Assembly: GCA_049603715.1 (NCBI GenBank)
Contig: JBMYSW010000017.1
Span: 1-64,000, forward strand
Origin: Pontibacterium sp049603715
Lineage (GTDB): Bacteria > Pseudomonadota > Gammaproteobacteria > Pseudomonadales > Balneatricaceae
Length of the DNA: 64,000 bases
Reading direction: 5' to 3'
Part shown: positions 1 through 8,512 of the stretch, piece by piece
Layout: each line of letters opens with the position of its first letter
Numbering within the stretch: position 1 is the stretch's first letter
Translations under genes and position numbers: made by a program
The notes under the pieces: model-generated
The model's database searches: none
What the model saw: the letters and a program-made list of their open reading frames with translations, nothing else
What the model was told of the DNA's origin: nothing

Positions 1-1
1 A

Positions 2-601
2 CATGCTTTGACTGATACCGTCGGCGAGTTAAAAACTGAGGTGATGGCTGAGCGTATTAAAGCCATTAACCCGTTTTGTAAGGTCAATATCGTTGATGAC
101 TTTATTACCTTAGATAACTTGCGCGAGCATATTACCAAAGACATGGCTTACGTTGTGGACGCCATTGATAGCGTAAAAGAAAAAGCGGGCCTTATCGCGT
201 TTTGTCAGCGCCAAAAAATTCCGGTAGTGACTGTGGGTGGAGCGGGTGGTCAAACCGACCCAACGCAAATTCAAGTGACTGATTTGTCGAAAACCTCTCA
301 TGACCCATTGGCTGCAAAAGTACGCTCTATGTTGCGTCGTCACTATGGTTACAGCAAAAGTGGTCGCCGCTTTGCTGTGGAGTGTGTGTTCTCGACAGAG
401 CAGTTGGTATATCCAAAACCTGATGGCAGTGTGTGCGAAAGCAAATACATCGCCGACGGCCAAACCCGCTTAGACTGCTCGGGTGGTTTTGGAGCCTGTA
501 CGCAAGTGACGGCAACCTTTGGTTTTGTTGCGGTGTCGCGGGTACTTAAAAAGATGCTAGAGCGCCACGCTCGCCAACAAGCGGCAAGCGCTAACGGCTA
601 A
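2..601 (+). CDS. tcdA: tRNA threonylcarbamoyladenosine dehydratase, 5'-truncated
   Basis: The frame is open from the first bases of the window (it reads HALTDTVGELK), so the N-terminus with the nucleotide-binding glycine motif lies outside. The visible part shows the E1-like TcdA/CsdL core: the KAEVMAERI-like helix, VVDAIDSVKEKAGLIAFC, and the C-terminal EPVY-like and TGSFG-like segments (here LDCSGGFGACTQVTATFG). The family uses ATP to cyclise t6A37 of ANN-decoding tRNAs to ct6A. A TTG at position 8 could be mistaken for a start, but the family alignment continues upstream. It converges with the arsJ gene that follows. Confidence 0.9.
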   Translation, partial: HALTDTVGELKTEVMAERIKAINPFCKVNIVDDFITLDNLREHITKDMAYVVDAIDSVKEKAGLIAFCQRQKIPVVTVGGAGGQTDPTQIQVTDLSKTSHDPLAAKVRSMLRRHYGYSKSGRRFAVECVFSTEQLVYPKPDGSVCESKYIADGQTRLDCSGGFGACTQVTATFGFVAVSRVLKKMLERHARQQAASANG

Positions 602-637
602 AGTTCTAGAAGGCGAAAAAGTTAAAAGCCTAAAAGC

Positions 638-1855
638 CTAAGACAGTTCAGGCTGCTCCGGCGATTCTAAATACGCCGAGAGCAGCCAAGCCGCTAATAC
701 AAATGCGGCGGATATCATCAAGCAGGCAATAATTCCCCACGCCTGAAACGCCGCACCAGAAATTACCGTACCCACCAAACGCCCTGCGGCATTGGCCATG
801 TAATAAAAGCCCACATCCATAGATGCACCATCGGCCTTGGCATAATGCACAATTAAGTAACTGTGTACCGACGAGTTAATCGCGAACAGCAAGGCGAATA
901 CGGCCAAACCGCTAAGCAGCACCCATGCTTGATCGGGCCAAAAATATAAAGCCACACCAAGGGCCAGTGGTAGTGTCGCGAGTGCTAGCGCCCAGTGCTT
1001 CGCATCTTGCCCTGTGGGGGGAAACTGCCCTAAACGACGGGTAAGCGCCGGAGCCGACGCCTGAATCATGCCATAGCCAATAATCCAGCTGGCCAAAAAG
1101 CTACCCACAGCCCAGTGGGCCCAGCCTAATTGTTGGGCCAAAAAGACGGGCAGGGCAACCACAAACCATACGTCTCGCGAGCCAAATAAGAAAAAGCGTG
1201 CTGCCGATAGCGCATTAACGTTACGGCTGGTGGAGAAAACTTGGCTGAACTTGGGTTTGGATTTAGCTTTGCCAAGGTCATTACGAATGAGCACTAGGCT
1301 CGCGATAAACATCAGCGTGAGCCCTGCCAGCATGGCCACCATCGCGCCCTGAAAGCTAAACAGACTTAACAATAATCCACCCAAGAAAAAGCCCACGCCT
1401 TTTAGGGTGTTTTTTGAGCCGGTGAGCACCGCAACCCAAGTGTATAAGCCTTGTTGGTTGGTTATAAACTTTACCGCGCTTTTAGCGCTCATTTTGTTCA
1501 AGTCTTTGGCAATACCTGAAAGGGCTTGTGCACTCATCACCCAAAGCGAGCTTAAGTAGCTGCTATCAATGGCCAGCATGCCTAAGGCGATTAACTGTAA
1601 AAACAGCCCTAAGTGCATGGTGCGATTCAGCCCAATACGAGCGCCGAGCCAGCCACCGACAAGGTTAGTGACAACACCAAAAAACTCGTAAAACACAAAC
1701 AGCAGAGCAAGCTCTAAAGGTGAATAGCCCAGTTGGTAAAAGTACAGCAACACCAGCATGCGTAACGCGCCGTCGGTGAGAGTAAAGCCCCAATAGTTGG
1801 CAGTAACCAACATATATTGGCGAAGGTTTGACTGAGCAGAAGGTGATTGGCTCAT
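638..1855 (-). CDS. arsJ: Organoarsenical efflux MFS transporter ArsJ
   Basis: A 405-residue polytopic membrane protein of the major facilitator superfamily with about twelve hydrophobic segments. The N-terminal stretch (YMLVTANYWGFTLTDGALRM) and the ELALLFVFYEFFGVVTNLVGGWLGARIGL region resemble ArsJ. ArsJ exports 1-arseno-3-phosphoglycerate, made when GAPDH uses arsenate in place of phosphate; together they confer arsenate resistance. The gene lies 127 bp downstream of a GAPDH of the ArsJ-associated type on the same strand, which supports the assignment. No ArsR repressor or ArsC is in view, which is unusual for this module. The ribosome binding site is weak. General MFS function is certain; the arsenic role is inferred from similarity and pairing. 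Confidence 0.85.
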   Translation of the reverse strand: MSQSPSAQSNLRQYMLVTANYWGFTLTDGALRMLVLLYFYQLGYSPLELALLFVFYEFFGVVTNLVGGWLGARIGLNRTMHLGLFLQLIALGMLAIDSSYLSSLWVMSAQALSGIAKDLNKMSAKSAVKFITNQQGLYTWVAVLTGSKNTLKGVGFFLGGLLLSLFSFQGAMVAMLAGLTLMFIASLVLIRNDLGKAKSKPKFSQVFSTSRNVNALSAARFFLFGSRDVWFVVALPVFLAQQLGWAHWAVGSFLASWIIGYGMIQASAPALTRRLGQFPPTGQDAKHWALALATLPLALGVALYFWPDQAWVLLSGLAVFALLFAINSSVHSYLIVHYAKADGASMDVGFYYMANAAGRLVGTVISGAAFQAWGIIACLMISAAFVLAAWLLSAYLESPEQPELS

Positions 1856-1940
1856 GGGCTGCGCTTTTTAATAAAAAGGTAGAAAGAAAGGTTAGAAGTA
1901 AAAAATAACGCAAAGAGTGTGTAAGGGTGTAACGCCGCAA

Positions 1941-1962
1941 CCCCCTATCTTGAGAAAGGGGG
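1941..1962 (-). repeat. Intergenic hairpin between the arsenical GAPDH and arsJ
   Basis: CCCCCT and AGGGGG are separated by 10 bases, forming a short G/C stem in the message between the two genes. No U-tract follows in the direction of transcription, so it is more likely a processing or stabilising element, or a weak attenuator, than a terminator. Confidence 0.4.
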
Positions 1963-1982
1963 CGCTTTTACAAAGTAAGGAG

Positions 1983-3002
1983 CTAGTCGATCAGCTCGGC
2001 TGTTTTTGCGACATAAGCGGCCAATTCAACGGTGCGGTTTACATAACCCCACTCGTTATCGTACCAAGCATAAACTTTTAGCTGAGTACCCTGAACAACC
2101 ATGGTCGATAGGGCATCTACAATGGCCGAGCGTGGGTCGGTTTTGTAATCGATAGACACCAGCGGGCGCTCCTCGTAACCCAAAATATCTTTTAGCTCGT
2201 TTTCAGAGGCCTGCTTAAAGAGCTGGTTTACTTCTTCTGTGGTTGTTTCGCGTTCAAGCTCAAACACCATATCGGTAAGTGAGGCATTGGCGAGAGGTAC
2301 ACGTACCGCGTGACCATTTAGCTTGCCTGTCAGCTCAGGAAAGATTTTCGCGATGGCTTTTGCTGAGCCGGTGGTGGTTGGAATCAGGCTAGAACCACAT
2401 GCGCGGGCGCGACGCAGATCTTTATGGGGCGCGTCTAAAATGGTTTGGGTGTTGGTTAAATCGTGGATACTGGTCATGCTGCCATGGCGAATGCCCAAGT
2501 GCTCTTGTACCACCTTAATGACAGGTGCAAGGCAGTTGGTGGTGCATGAAGCGGCTGTCACGATTTGTTGCGAAGGCTCAAATTCGCCATGGTTAATACC
2601 CATTACCATGTTTTTTGCGCCTTCAACCGGGGCGGTAACCACTACGTATTTAACGCCTTGGTCGAGGTACGCTTGCAACTTGGCGTTATCACGCATCACA
2701 CCACTGGCTTCAATAACAATGTCACAGCCTGACCAATCTGTATCGCCAATGGCTTTGTTTTGGCTCACCGCAACTGGCTGGCCATTAATAACCATAGCAT
2801 CGCCTTCAACCGAAGCTTGGTGCTGCCAAATACCGTGTACAGAATCAAAATTTAAAAGGTGGGCGTGGGTTTCGGCGTTGCCGTTGGGGTCATTAATTTG
2901 CACAAATGACAGTGCTGGGTTGTCCCAGCCCGCGCGTAAAGACAGACGGCCCATGCGGCCAAAGCCGTTAATACCCACCGTCACGGAACGTTTCATCGTC
3001 AT
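1983..3002 (-). CDS. ArsJ-associated glyceraldehyde-3-phosphate dehydrogenase
   Basis: A 339-residue GAPDH with the NAD-binding GFGRMG motif at residues 13-18, the catalytic SCTTNC with Cys153 and the catalytic His at about 180. The second part carries the usual TGSAKAIAKIFPELTGKLNGHAVRVP region. The sequence type (VGINGFGRMGRLSLRAGW, FDSVHGIWQ) fits the subgroup encoded beside arsJ rather than the glycolytic enzyme. Known chemistry: it forms 1-arseno-3-phosphoglycerate from glyceraldehyde-3-phosphate and arsenate. The start at 3002 is preferred because AAGGA lies seven bases upstream; a second ATG two codons in is possible. It is transcribed first, with arsJ following. Confidence 0.9.
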   Translation of the reverse strand: MTMKRSVTVGINGFGRMGRLSLRAGWDNPALSFVQINDPNGNAETHAHLLNFDSVHGIWQHQASVEGDAMVINGQPVAVSQNKAIGDTDWSGCDIVIEASGVMRDNAKLQAYLDQGVKYVVVTAPVEGAKNMVMGINHGEFEPSQQIVTAASCTTNCLAPVIKVVQEHLGIRHGSMTSIHDLTNTQTILDAPHKDLRRARACGSSLIPTTTGSAKAIAKIFPELTGKLNGHAVRVPLANASLTDMVFELERETTTEEVNQLFKQASENELKDILGYEERPLVSIDYKTDPRSAIVDALSTMVVQGTQLKVYAWYDNEWGYVNRTVELAAYVAKTAELID

Positions 3003-3127
3003 ACCTTATTCCTTAAAAACAAACCCTTAAAAGCTAACCCTATAAAATTCTCGGGTAAAAAAGCGATAAAAACAGCATGTGCTTTGCCGTCAGACTAAAA
3101 TCGACCGCTTAGCCTAGCGTTGTATAA

Positions 3128-3170
3128 TGACAAAAATATGACAGCAAAGCGCTGTGCTACAGCACTTTGC
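3128..3170 (-). terminator. Rho-independent terminator after pheA
   Basis: On the minus strand a 12-bp stem (GCAAAGTGCTGT with ACAGCGCTTTGC, one G-U pair) closes a three-base loop. It is followed by a T-rich run (ATATTTTTG). It sits about 45 bp after the pheA stop and upstream of the arsenical operon. Confidence 0.75.
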
Positions 3171-3213
3171 TTGAGGCTGGTGCCCGCTTAAGCATTAGGT
3201 GTTGAGGCTAAGC

Positions 3214-4089
3214 TTACGACTCGATGGTTTGGTCGTGCTGAAAGCGGAACGGGTGCGCAGCGTAGGTGCCCATCACTTTTACGTCTTTGGCAAAAAAGCG
3301 TAGCTCTTCAAGGGCGTATTGCATCGCCTTTTCGCTTGGGTGCGCTTCTACATCAAGGTGAAAGCTCGATACGGTCATAGTATCAGAAGCCATGTAGCTC
3401 TCTAGCTTCACCATGTTAACGTTGTTTGTAGCAAAGCCGCCTAAGGCCTTGTAAAGCGCTGCTGGCATGTTGCGTACCGCAAACATAATGGTGGTCATGT
3501 AGCGGGTGCCTTCAACATACTCTGGTGTTTGAGCATCTTTACTCAAAATCAAAAAGCGGGTGGTGTTACCTTGCTTGTCCTGAAAGTTATCGCGCAACAC
3601 TTCTAGGCCGTACAACTCTGCTGCCAAGGTGGAGGCAATGGCGGCACGGGTTGGGTTTTGCGATTTTGCTAGCTCGTCGGCAGAGCCTGCCGTATCAAGG
3701 CCAGCAATGGGTTTAAGCCCTAGCTCTTTAATGTGTTGGTCGCATTGCGCCAGTGCTTGCGGGTGCGAGGAGACCGTCTCTAAGTCGCTCAGGTCTGTAC
3801 CCGGTAAGCCAAGCAAGCAGTGGTTAACAGGCTCAAAGTGCTCACCAATAATTTTAAGGTGAGTTTTAGGCATTAATCGGTAAATTTCTTCGACACGACC
3901 TGCAGTGGAGTTTTCAAGTGGGATCATCGCCACTTTGGCTTTGCCCCCCTCGACCATAAACATGGCATCAGCAAAGGTTTCACACGCCATAGATTCGAGC
4001 TCGGGATGAACGCGCTCGCATGAAAGATGTGAATAGGCACCAGGAACACCTTGGTAGGCAATGATGTGCTGAGGGTCTTGCGATGACAT
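3214..4089 (-). CDS. pheA: Prephenate dehydratase, monofunctional
   Basis: Converts prephenate to phenylpyruvate in phenylalanine biosynthesis. The 291 residues contain the bilobal dehydratase domain (IAYQGVPGAYSH near the N-terminus, IPLENSTAGRV at 56-66, the catalytic TTRF at 176-179) and a C-terminal ACT domain for phenylalanine feedback. There is no chorismate mutase domain, unlike the bifunctional P-protein common in Gammaproteobacteria. The ACT regulatory motif reads LESYM (219-223) rather than ESRP. That form, the ALYKALGGFATNNVNM context and the ending (YAAHPFRF) resemble alphaproteobacterial monofunctional enzymes. It has its own terminator and no operon partner, so horizontal origin is possible. 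Confidence 0.93.
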   Translation of the reverse strand: MSSQDPQHIIAYQGVPGAYSHLSCERVHPELESMACETFADAMFMVEGGKAKVAMIPLENSTAGRVEEIYRLMPKTHLKIIGEHFEPVNHCLLGLPGTDLSDLETVSSHPQALAQCDQHIKELGLKPIAGLDTAGSADELAKSQNPTRAAIASTLAAELYGLEVLRDNFQDKQGNTTRFLILSKDAQTPEYVEGTRYMTTIMFAVRNMPAALYKALGGFATNNVNMVKLESYMASDTMTVSSFHLDVEAHPSEKAMQYALEELRFFAKDVKVMGTYAAHPFRFQHDQTIES

Positions 4090-4371
4090 AGTTTATTCTC
4101 GGTTATACAGGTGCCACACAAGCCATGGGCGTTTTCTGAAAGACGCGCTTAATCGGTGCTTGCTGGCATTTTCTGAACAAAATTAAGGCCGAAATTATGC
4201 CACAGCCAAGCCGAAGGGCCTAGCATTGGATGCCCCAAACCTAGTAGGGTTGGGCGTAAATCTGCCTCGTGTTGTTTGTTTTTTCACCATCAAAGGTGTG
4301 GGAATCTTGCGATCTTTTGCGGCGAGCCAAGGATTAGCTGCTAAGCTGAAGAGTCACAGCTCTACAAGGTT

Positions 4372-4400
4372 TTGTTTTTCTGTGCATAAACGCCTATCAT
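4372..4400 (+). promoter_or_regulatory. Predicted sigma-70 promoter of rapA
   Basis: TTGTTT at 4372-4377 and TATCAT at 4395-4400 are separated by 17 bp. Transcription would start near 4407, about 30 bases before the rapA start. The rest of 4090-4438 shows no convincing gene. Confidence 0.5.
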
Positions 4401-4438
4401 GCGCGCCGATTTAAATTTTGAGAGAGAACGTCTTACGA

Positions 4439-7321
4439 ATGTCTGAGTTTAAAAAAGGTCAACGTTGGGTTAGTAATACAGAAGCTGAGCTTGGGCTCGG
4501 CGTGGTAAGCGACGTGGCTGGCCGACGAGTAATCGTCGACTTTCCGGCCACAGAAGAGCAGCGCACCTACGCCACCTCTAATGCCCCCATCAGCCGAGTA
4601 GAGTATGCCGAAGGCGACCAAGTAAGCTCAGACCAAGGCGTCAATGGTGAAGTGGTTCAGCGCCACGATAACCAAGGTCTTTTTATCTACCTAGTAAAAG
4701 ACGAGGCGGGGGAAGAGCACTTTATCCCCGAGTCGAACCTTGCCAGCAATGTTAAGTTTGTTCGCCCACTCGATCGTTTACTCTCTGGCCAAGTGGACCG
4801 CGGCAAGCGTTTTCGGATGCGTATCGAAACCGCAGAGCAAATGAGTCGCTTGGTCAAAAGCCCCACCGCCGGCCTTTTAGGCCCACGTGTACAAGTTTTA
4901 CCACACCAGTTGTATGTTGCTCATCGCGTGGGCCAGCGCTTTGCACCCCGCGTGCTTTTGGCCGATGAAGTAGGCTTGGGTAAAACCATCGAAGCCGGTT
5001 TGATCATCAACCAGCAACTACAAAGTGGCCGCGCCAGTCGTATCTTGGTGACAGTGCCCGACAGCCTGCTGTACCAGTGGCTGATTGAAATGCTGCGTCG
5101 CTTTAACCTCAAGTTTACAATTCTCGACAGTATGCGCCACGCGACCCTCGAAATGTCGGGTTACGACAACCCGTTCGAGAGTGCTCAGTTGGTGTTGTGT
5201 GCACAGTCGTTTTTACGCGACGACCCAGAAGCCCATGCCAATGCCATTAAGGCCGGTTGGGACTTGATGGTCGTGGACGAGGCGCACCACCTCGAATGGA
5301 CACCAGAAGCGCCAAGCGAGCTGTACACCAGTATCGAAACCCTCGCCGAAAATATTCCGGGTTTGTTGCTGCTATCGGCAACACCTGAACAGCTGGGCCA
5401 AGAAGGCCACTTTGCGCGTTTGCGTTTGCTTGATCCTCAGCGTTACAGCGACCTAGAAACCTTTAAAGCTCAGTCGGATGACTACTTGCAAGTTAGCGAG
5501 TGGGTGCAGCCTTTGGCAGAAGGCGATGTCGATACCCTAATGGCGAAGCTTGCCGATGATGCCGCATATCAAACAGGTTTAGAGCAAGCTCTAGGAGCAG
5601 ACGACTGGAAAGCGCTCAGCGAAGGCTTACAAGGCGAGAACCCGCTCAATGCCATTAACGAAGCGCTTGATGTGTTGCTCGATCGCCACGGTACTGGTCG
5701 CGTATTGTTCCGTAACACCCGCGCAGGTGTGGCTGACTTTCCTAAGCGTGTTTTACACCCCTATGCCTTGGACGAAAACGTCGAAGCGCTGATCGACCGC
5801 GACAAAGCGGCGGATGCTGAAAAAGAAGTGGCGATTCGTTTGCGCCCAGAAGAGGCCTACGGCAGCGCATGGCTCAGCAAAGACCCGCGCATGAGCTGGT
5901 TAGAAAACTGGCTAGATAATCACAAAGATGAAAAAGCACTGCTGATTTGTCAGAGCAAAGACACCGCCGTTGCGCTCGAAAACCATATTCGCCTGCGTTG
6001 GGGCGCACGTAGTGCGGCTTTCCACGAGGGCATGACCCTGATCAAGCGTGACCGAGCTGCCGCCTACTTTGCAGAGCAAGAAGAGGGCGCTCAAATTCTG
6101 ATTTGTTCTGAGATTGGCAGCGAAGGCCGCAACTTCCAGTTTGCGCGTCACCTCATTATGTTCGACCTACCTTTCAGCCCAGATTTGGTGGAGCAACGCA
6201 TTGGTCGTCTTGATCGAATCGGCCAAAAACACGATGTAAATGTGCATGTGCCTTTCGTCAAAGGCTCTGCGACCGAAGGCCTATTGAGCTGGTACGATGA
6301 AGCCCTCGCCTTGTTTGAGGAGCCAAACCCAGCGGCGGCAGCTATTTTTCAGGCGCAAAAAGCCGAGCTGGTGGGTGCCTTGTTGCGCAGTAAAGGTGAT
6401 GTAATGCGCCTCACAGGTGAGGCACAGGCTACCTCTCAAGCGAAAAAAGCTGAAATGGACGCAGGTCGTAACCGTTTGCTAGAGCTCAATGCTTGTCACC
6501 CACGCCTTGCGCCAATGGTGGTAGAAGAAGTACTGCAAATGGAAAACCGCCACGGTTTGATGGAGTACATGGATCAAGTCTTTGGTCAGTTCGGCGTCGA
6601 CGTTCAACCGCACGGCCCGCACTCTATTGTGTTGCACCCTTCTGATGAAATGCTAGAACAGGAGTTTCCTGAACTACCAGAAGAGGGTATGACGGCGACC
6701 TATCACCGCCTAGAAGCGCTTAGCCGTGAAGACATGCACTTTTTGACATGGGAGCACCCCATGGTCACTGGCGTTATGGACTTGATCAGCAACGGCGAGT
6801 ACGGCAACACCAATGTGATGAGCCTTAAACTGCCGCCGTTAGAGCCGGGCACCCTGATGCTCGAAATGTTCTTTAAGGTGACCTGCCCAGCGCCAAAAGC
6901 CATGCAAATTGGCCGCTACTTTGAAGCGCCACACGTTCGAGTATTGGTGGATAGCGAAAAACGTAATCTTTCTGAGATGATTGGTTACAAACACCTAAAC
7001 CAGCTAGGCAACTCTTTGCGTAAAGGCATGGCGCAGTCGCTAGTGCGCGAAGCACGTACCATTATCCAAACGCTAGCTGAGCAGGGCGAGGCTGCGGCGG
7101 CGCCTAAGTTGGCCGAGCATATCGAAGCCGCGCATCATGCGGTAGATACCTTGCAAGGGGCCGAAGTGTCGCGCCTTAAGGCGTTGGCATTGCAAAACCC
7201 GAACATTCGCGACGAGGAGATTCGTCAGGCTGAGGCGCATGTCGACCAGTTGCATGAGTACCTTGATGGCGCTAGCCTAGCACTTGATGCCGTTCGCTTG
7301 GCGATTGTTGTTGCAGACTAA
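4439..7321 (+). CDS. rapA: RNA polymerase-associated ATPase RapA (HepA)
   Basis: A Swi2/Snf2 translocase that binds RNA polymerase and helps recycle it after termination. The 960 residues begin with the tandem N-terminal domain typical of RapA (KKGQRWVSNTEAELGLG). Next comes the helicase core with LLADEVGLGKTIEAGLI (Walker A) and VDEAHHLEW (Walker B, DEAH). The second RecA lobe has SEIGSEGRNFQFARHLIMFDLP and EQRIGRLDRIGQ, and the long C-terminal RapA domain follows. Length matches the E. coli protein of about 968. A TTG at 4418 is in frame, but ATG at 4439 fits the family N-terminus. It appears monocistronic. Confidence 0.96.
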   Translation: MSEFKKGQRWVSNTEAELGLGVVSDVAGRRVIVDFPATEEQRTYATSNAPISRVEYAEGDQVSSDQGVNGEVVQRHDNQGLFIYLVKDEAGEEHFIPESNLASNVKFVRPLDRLLSGQVDRGKRFRMRIETAEQMSRLVKSPTAGLLGPRVQVLPHQLYVAHRVGQRFAPRVLLADEVGLGKTIEAGLIINQQLQSGRASRILVTVPDSLLYQWLIEMLRRFNLKFTILDSMRHATLEMSGYDNPFESAQLVLCAQSFLRDDPEAHANAIKAGWDLMVVDEAHHLEWTPEAPSELYTSIETLAENIPGLLLLSATPEQLGQEGHFARLRLLDPQRYSDLETFKAQSDDYLQVSEWVQPLAEGDVDTLMAKLADDAAYQTGLEQALGADDWKALSEGLQGENPLNAINEALDVLLDRHGTGRVLFRNTRAGVADFPKRVLHPYALDENVEALIDRDKAADAEKEVAIRLRPEEAYGSAWLSKDPRMSWLENWLDNHKDEKALLICQSKDTAVALENHIRLRWGARSAAFHEGMTLIKRDRAAAYFAEQEEGAQILICSEIGSEGRNFQFARHLIMFDLPFSPDLVEQRIGRLDRIGQKHDVNVHVPFVKGSATEGLLSWYDEALALFEEPNPAAAAIFQAQKAELVGALLRSKGDVMRLTGEAQATSQAKKAEMDAGRNRLLELNACHPRLAPMVVEEVLQMENRHGLMEYMDQVFGQFGVDVQPHGPHSIVLHPSDEMLEQEFPELPEEGMTATYHRLEALSREDMHFLTWEHPMVTGVMDLISNGEYGNTNVMSLKLPPLEPGTLMLEMFFKVTCPAPKAMQIGRYFEAPHVRVLVDSEKRNLSEMIGYKHLNQLGNSLRKGMAQSLVREARTIIQTLAEQGEAAAAPKLAEHIEAAHHAVDTLQGAEVSRLKALALQNPNIRDEEIRQAEAHVDQLHEYLDGASLALDAVRLAIVVAD

Positions 7322-7368
7322 CCAAGCACTGCACCCTAATTGATGCATTGATAAAAGGAAGGCTTTTG

Positions 7369-7839
7369 ATGACCGACGTACAAACCATTCCAGATGTAGA
7401 AGTAACCGCCATTACCGATGGCAGCCAAGAAACGCTATCGGCGGCTAAGCTGTTTGCCGGTAAAAAAGTGGTGCTTTTTGCAGTGCCGGGCGCTTTCACA
7501 CCGACCTGTTCAGAGGTTCACCTACCGGGCTACGTTGTGCAGTTTGACGACTTTAAAGCCAAAGGCGTCGACATGATTGCTTGCTTATCGGTTAACGACA
7601 GCTTTGTTATGAAAGCGTGGGCCGAAGCGCAAAATGCACAGGCACTGACAATGATCGCCGACGGCGGTGCTGCGTTGACCAAAGCTCTTGGTCTAGAAAT
7701 GGAAACCGGCGACTTTGGTGGTACTCGCTCTAAGCGTTACGCCATGATCATCAACGATGGCAAGGTCGAAGTATTAAAAGTTGAGCCACCAAAATCTTTT
7801 GAGGTGAGCTCTGCCGAGGCGATGCTGCCTTTAGTGTAA
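7369..7839 (+). CDS. Peroxiredoxin, Prx5 type
   Basis: A 156-residue thiol peroxidase that reduces hydrogen peroxide and organic hydroperoxides in the cytoplasm. The active site PGAFTPTC gives peroxidatic Cys47, and the downstream GTRSKRYA carries the conserved Arg. One other cysteine (Cys72) is present. No glutaredoxin domain is fused, so the reductant is probably a separate glutaredoxin or thioredoxin. ATG 7369 is chosen because AAGGAAGG lies six bases upstream; an in-frame TTG at 7348 lacks this. A terminator follows. Confidence 0.92.
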   Translation: MTDVQTIPDVEVTAITDGSQETLSAAKLFAGKKVVLFAVPGAFTPTCSEVHLPGYVVQFDDFKAKGVDMIACLSVNDSFVMKAWAEAQNAQALTMIADGGAALTKALGLEMETGDFGGTRSKRYAMIINDGKVEVLKVEPPKSFEVSSAEAMLPLV

Positions 7840-7889
7840 GGGCATCGTAAAAACAGGCTAACACTGCAAGTGAGCATTGGAGTGTTACC

Positions 7890-7923
7890 GAAGGCGGTCT
7901 GCTAGGTGCGGCCGCCTTTTTTA
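7890..7923 (+). terminator. Rho-independent terminator after peroxiredoxin
   Basis: AAGGCGG pairs with CCGCCTT around a 14-base loop and runs into a stretch of T residues about 50 bp after the stop codon. Confidence 0.8.
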
Positions 7924-8124
7924 TGTAAAAAATATTTAAACGCTTTGTTTTGCACTGCCAAAAATAGGTGAAATATATTCGTTTCTTTTTAACTGTTTGA
8001 TTATTAAGAGAAATTTTTTTACAAAAAGCGAGTTGAAAATTGTCGCATTCAAACGCCTGTGTCTATACTGAAGGGCGCAAAGGATGATTATGTAGTAGCT
8101 TTTTTTAATCAGAGATGTGCGACA

Positions 8125-8460
8125 ATGAAAACCAAGTTTGTAAAAAAGCTTAGCCCACATGCGGTTTATGTGCGGCTTCGTCATCCTCGCTTTGGGATGG
8201 AAATCGGCTTCTTAGAGGCCATGACAGCCACACGCGTTTTTGTGTCTGGCATTTCTTTATCGGACTACCAAACGGAAATGATCGTTGAGGTTGATCTGCT
8301 CGGGCAGGAATGGGACAGTGACGCCCCCTCATTCAGTTATGAGGTGACCTACGTCGGTTCCCAAGGTATTCGTCTGAAACTCAATAACGACGTGTTTAAC
8401 GGCGCCTATGTACAGCAAGATACAGAGTACCCCGAACACGACAGCTATTATGCTGCCTAG
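8125..8460 (+). CDS. Small protein of unknown function
   Basis: A 111-residue protein from ATG 8125 (an in-frame GTG at 8059 would add 22 residues). It starts MKTKFVKKLSPHAVYVRL. The composition suggests alternating beta strands, with an acidic C-terminus rich in Asp, Glu and Tyr (EYPEHDSYYAA). The strand pattern vaguely recalls a PilZ-like barrel, but the diagnostic RxxxR and (D/N)xSxxG motifs are absent, so I do not assign it. The upstream 200 bp is AT-rich and could hold its promoter. No signal peptide or membrane segment is visible. Confidence 0.6.
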   Translation: MKTKFVKKLSPHAVYVRLRHPRFGMEIGFLEAMTATRVFVSGISLSDYQTEMIVEVDLLGQEWDSDAPSFSYEVTYVGSQGIRLKLNNDVFNGAYVQQDTEYPEHDSYYAA

Positions 8461-8512
8461 CGTCCTATTTAGAGCTAAGGGGCTAAAACCAAGAGCATAA
8501 AATTAGGCTTTA

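Noticed and set aside
2323..3030. Long plus-strand frame opposite the arsenical GAPDH
   Set aside because: It is antisense to a clear enzyme with all catalytic motifs; composition and lack of homology indicate a shadow frame.
8125..8460. PilZ c-di-GMP receptor
   Set aside because: The RxxxR and (D/N)xSxxG motifs are absent.
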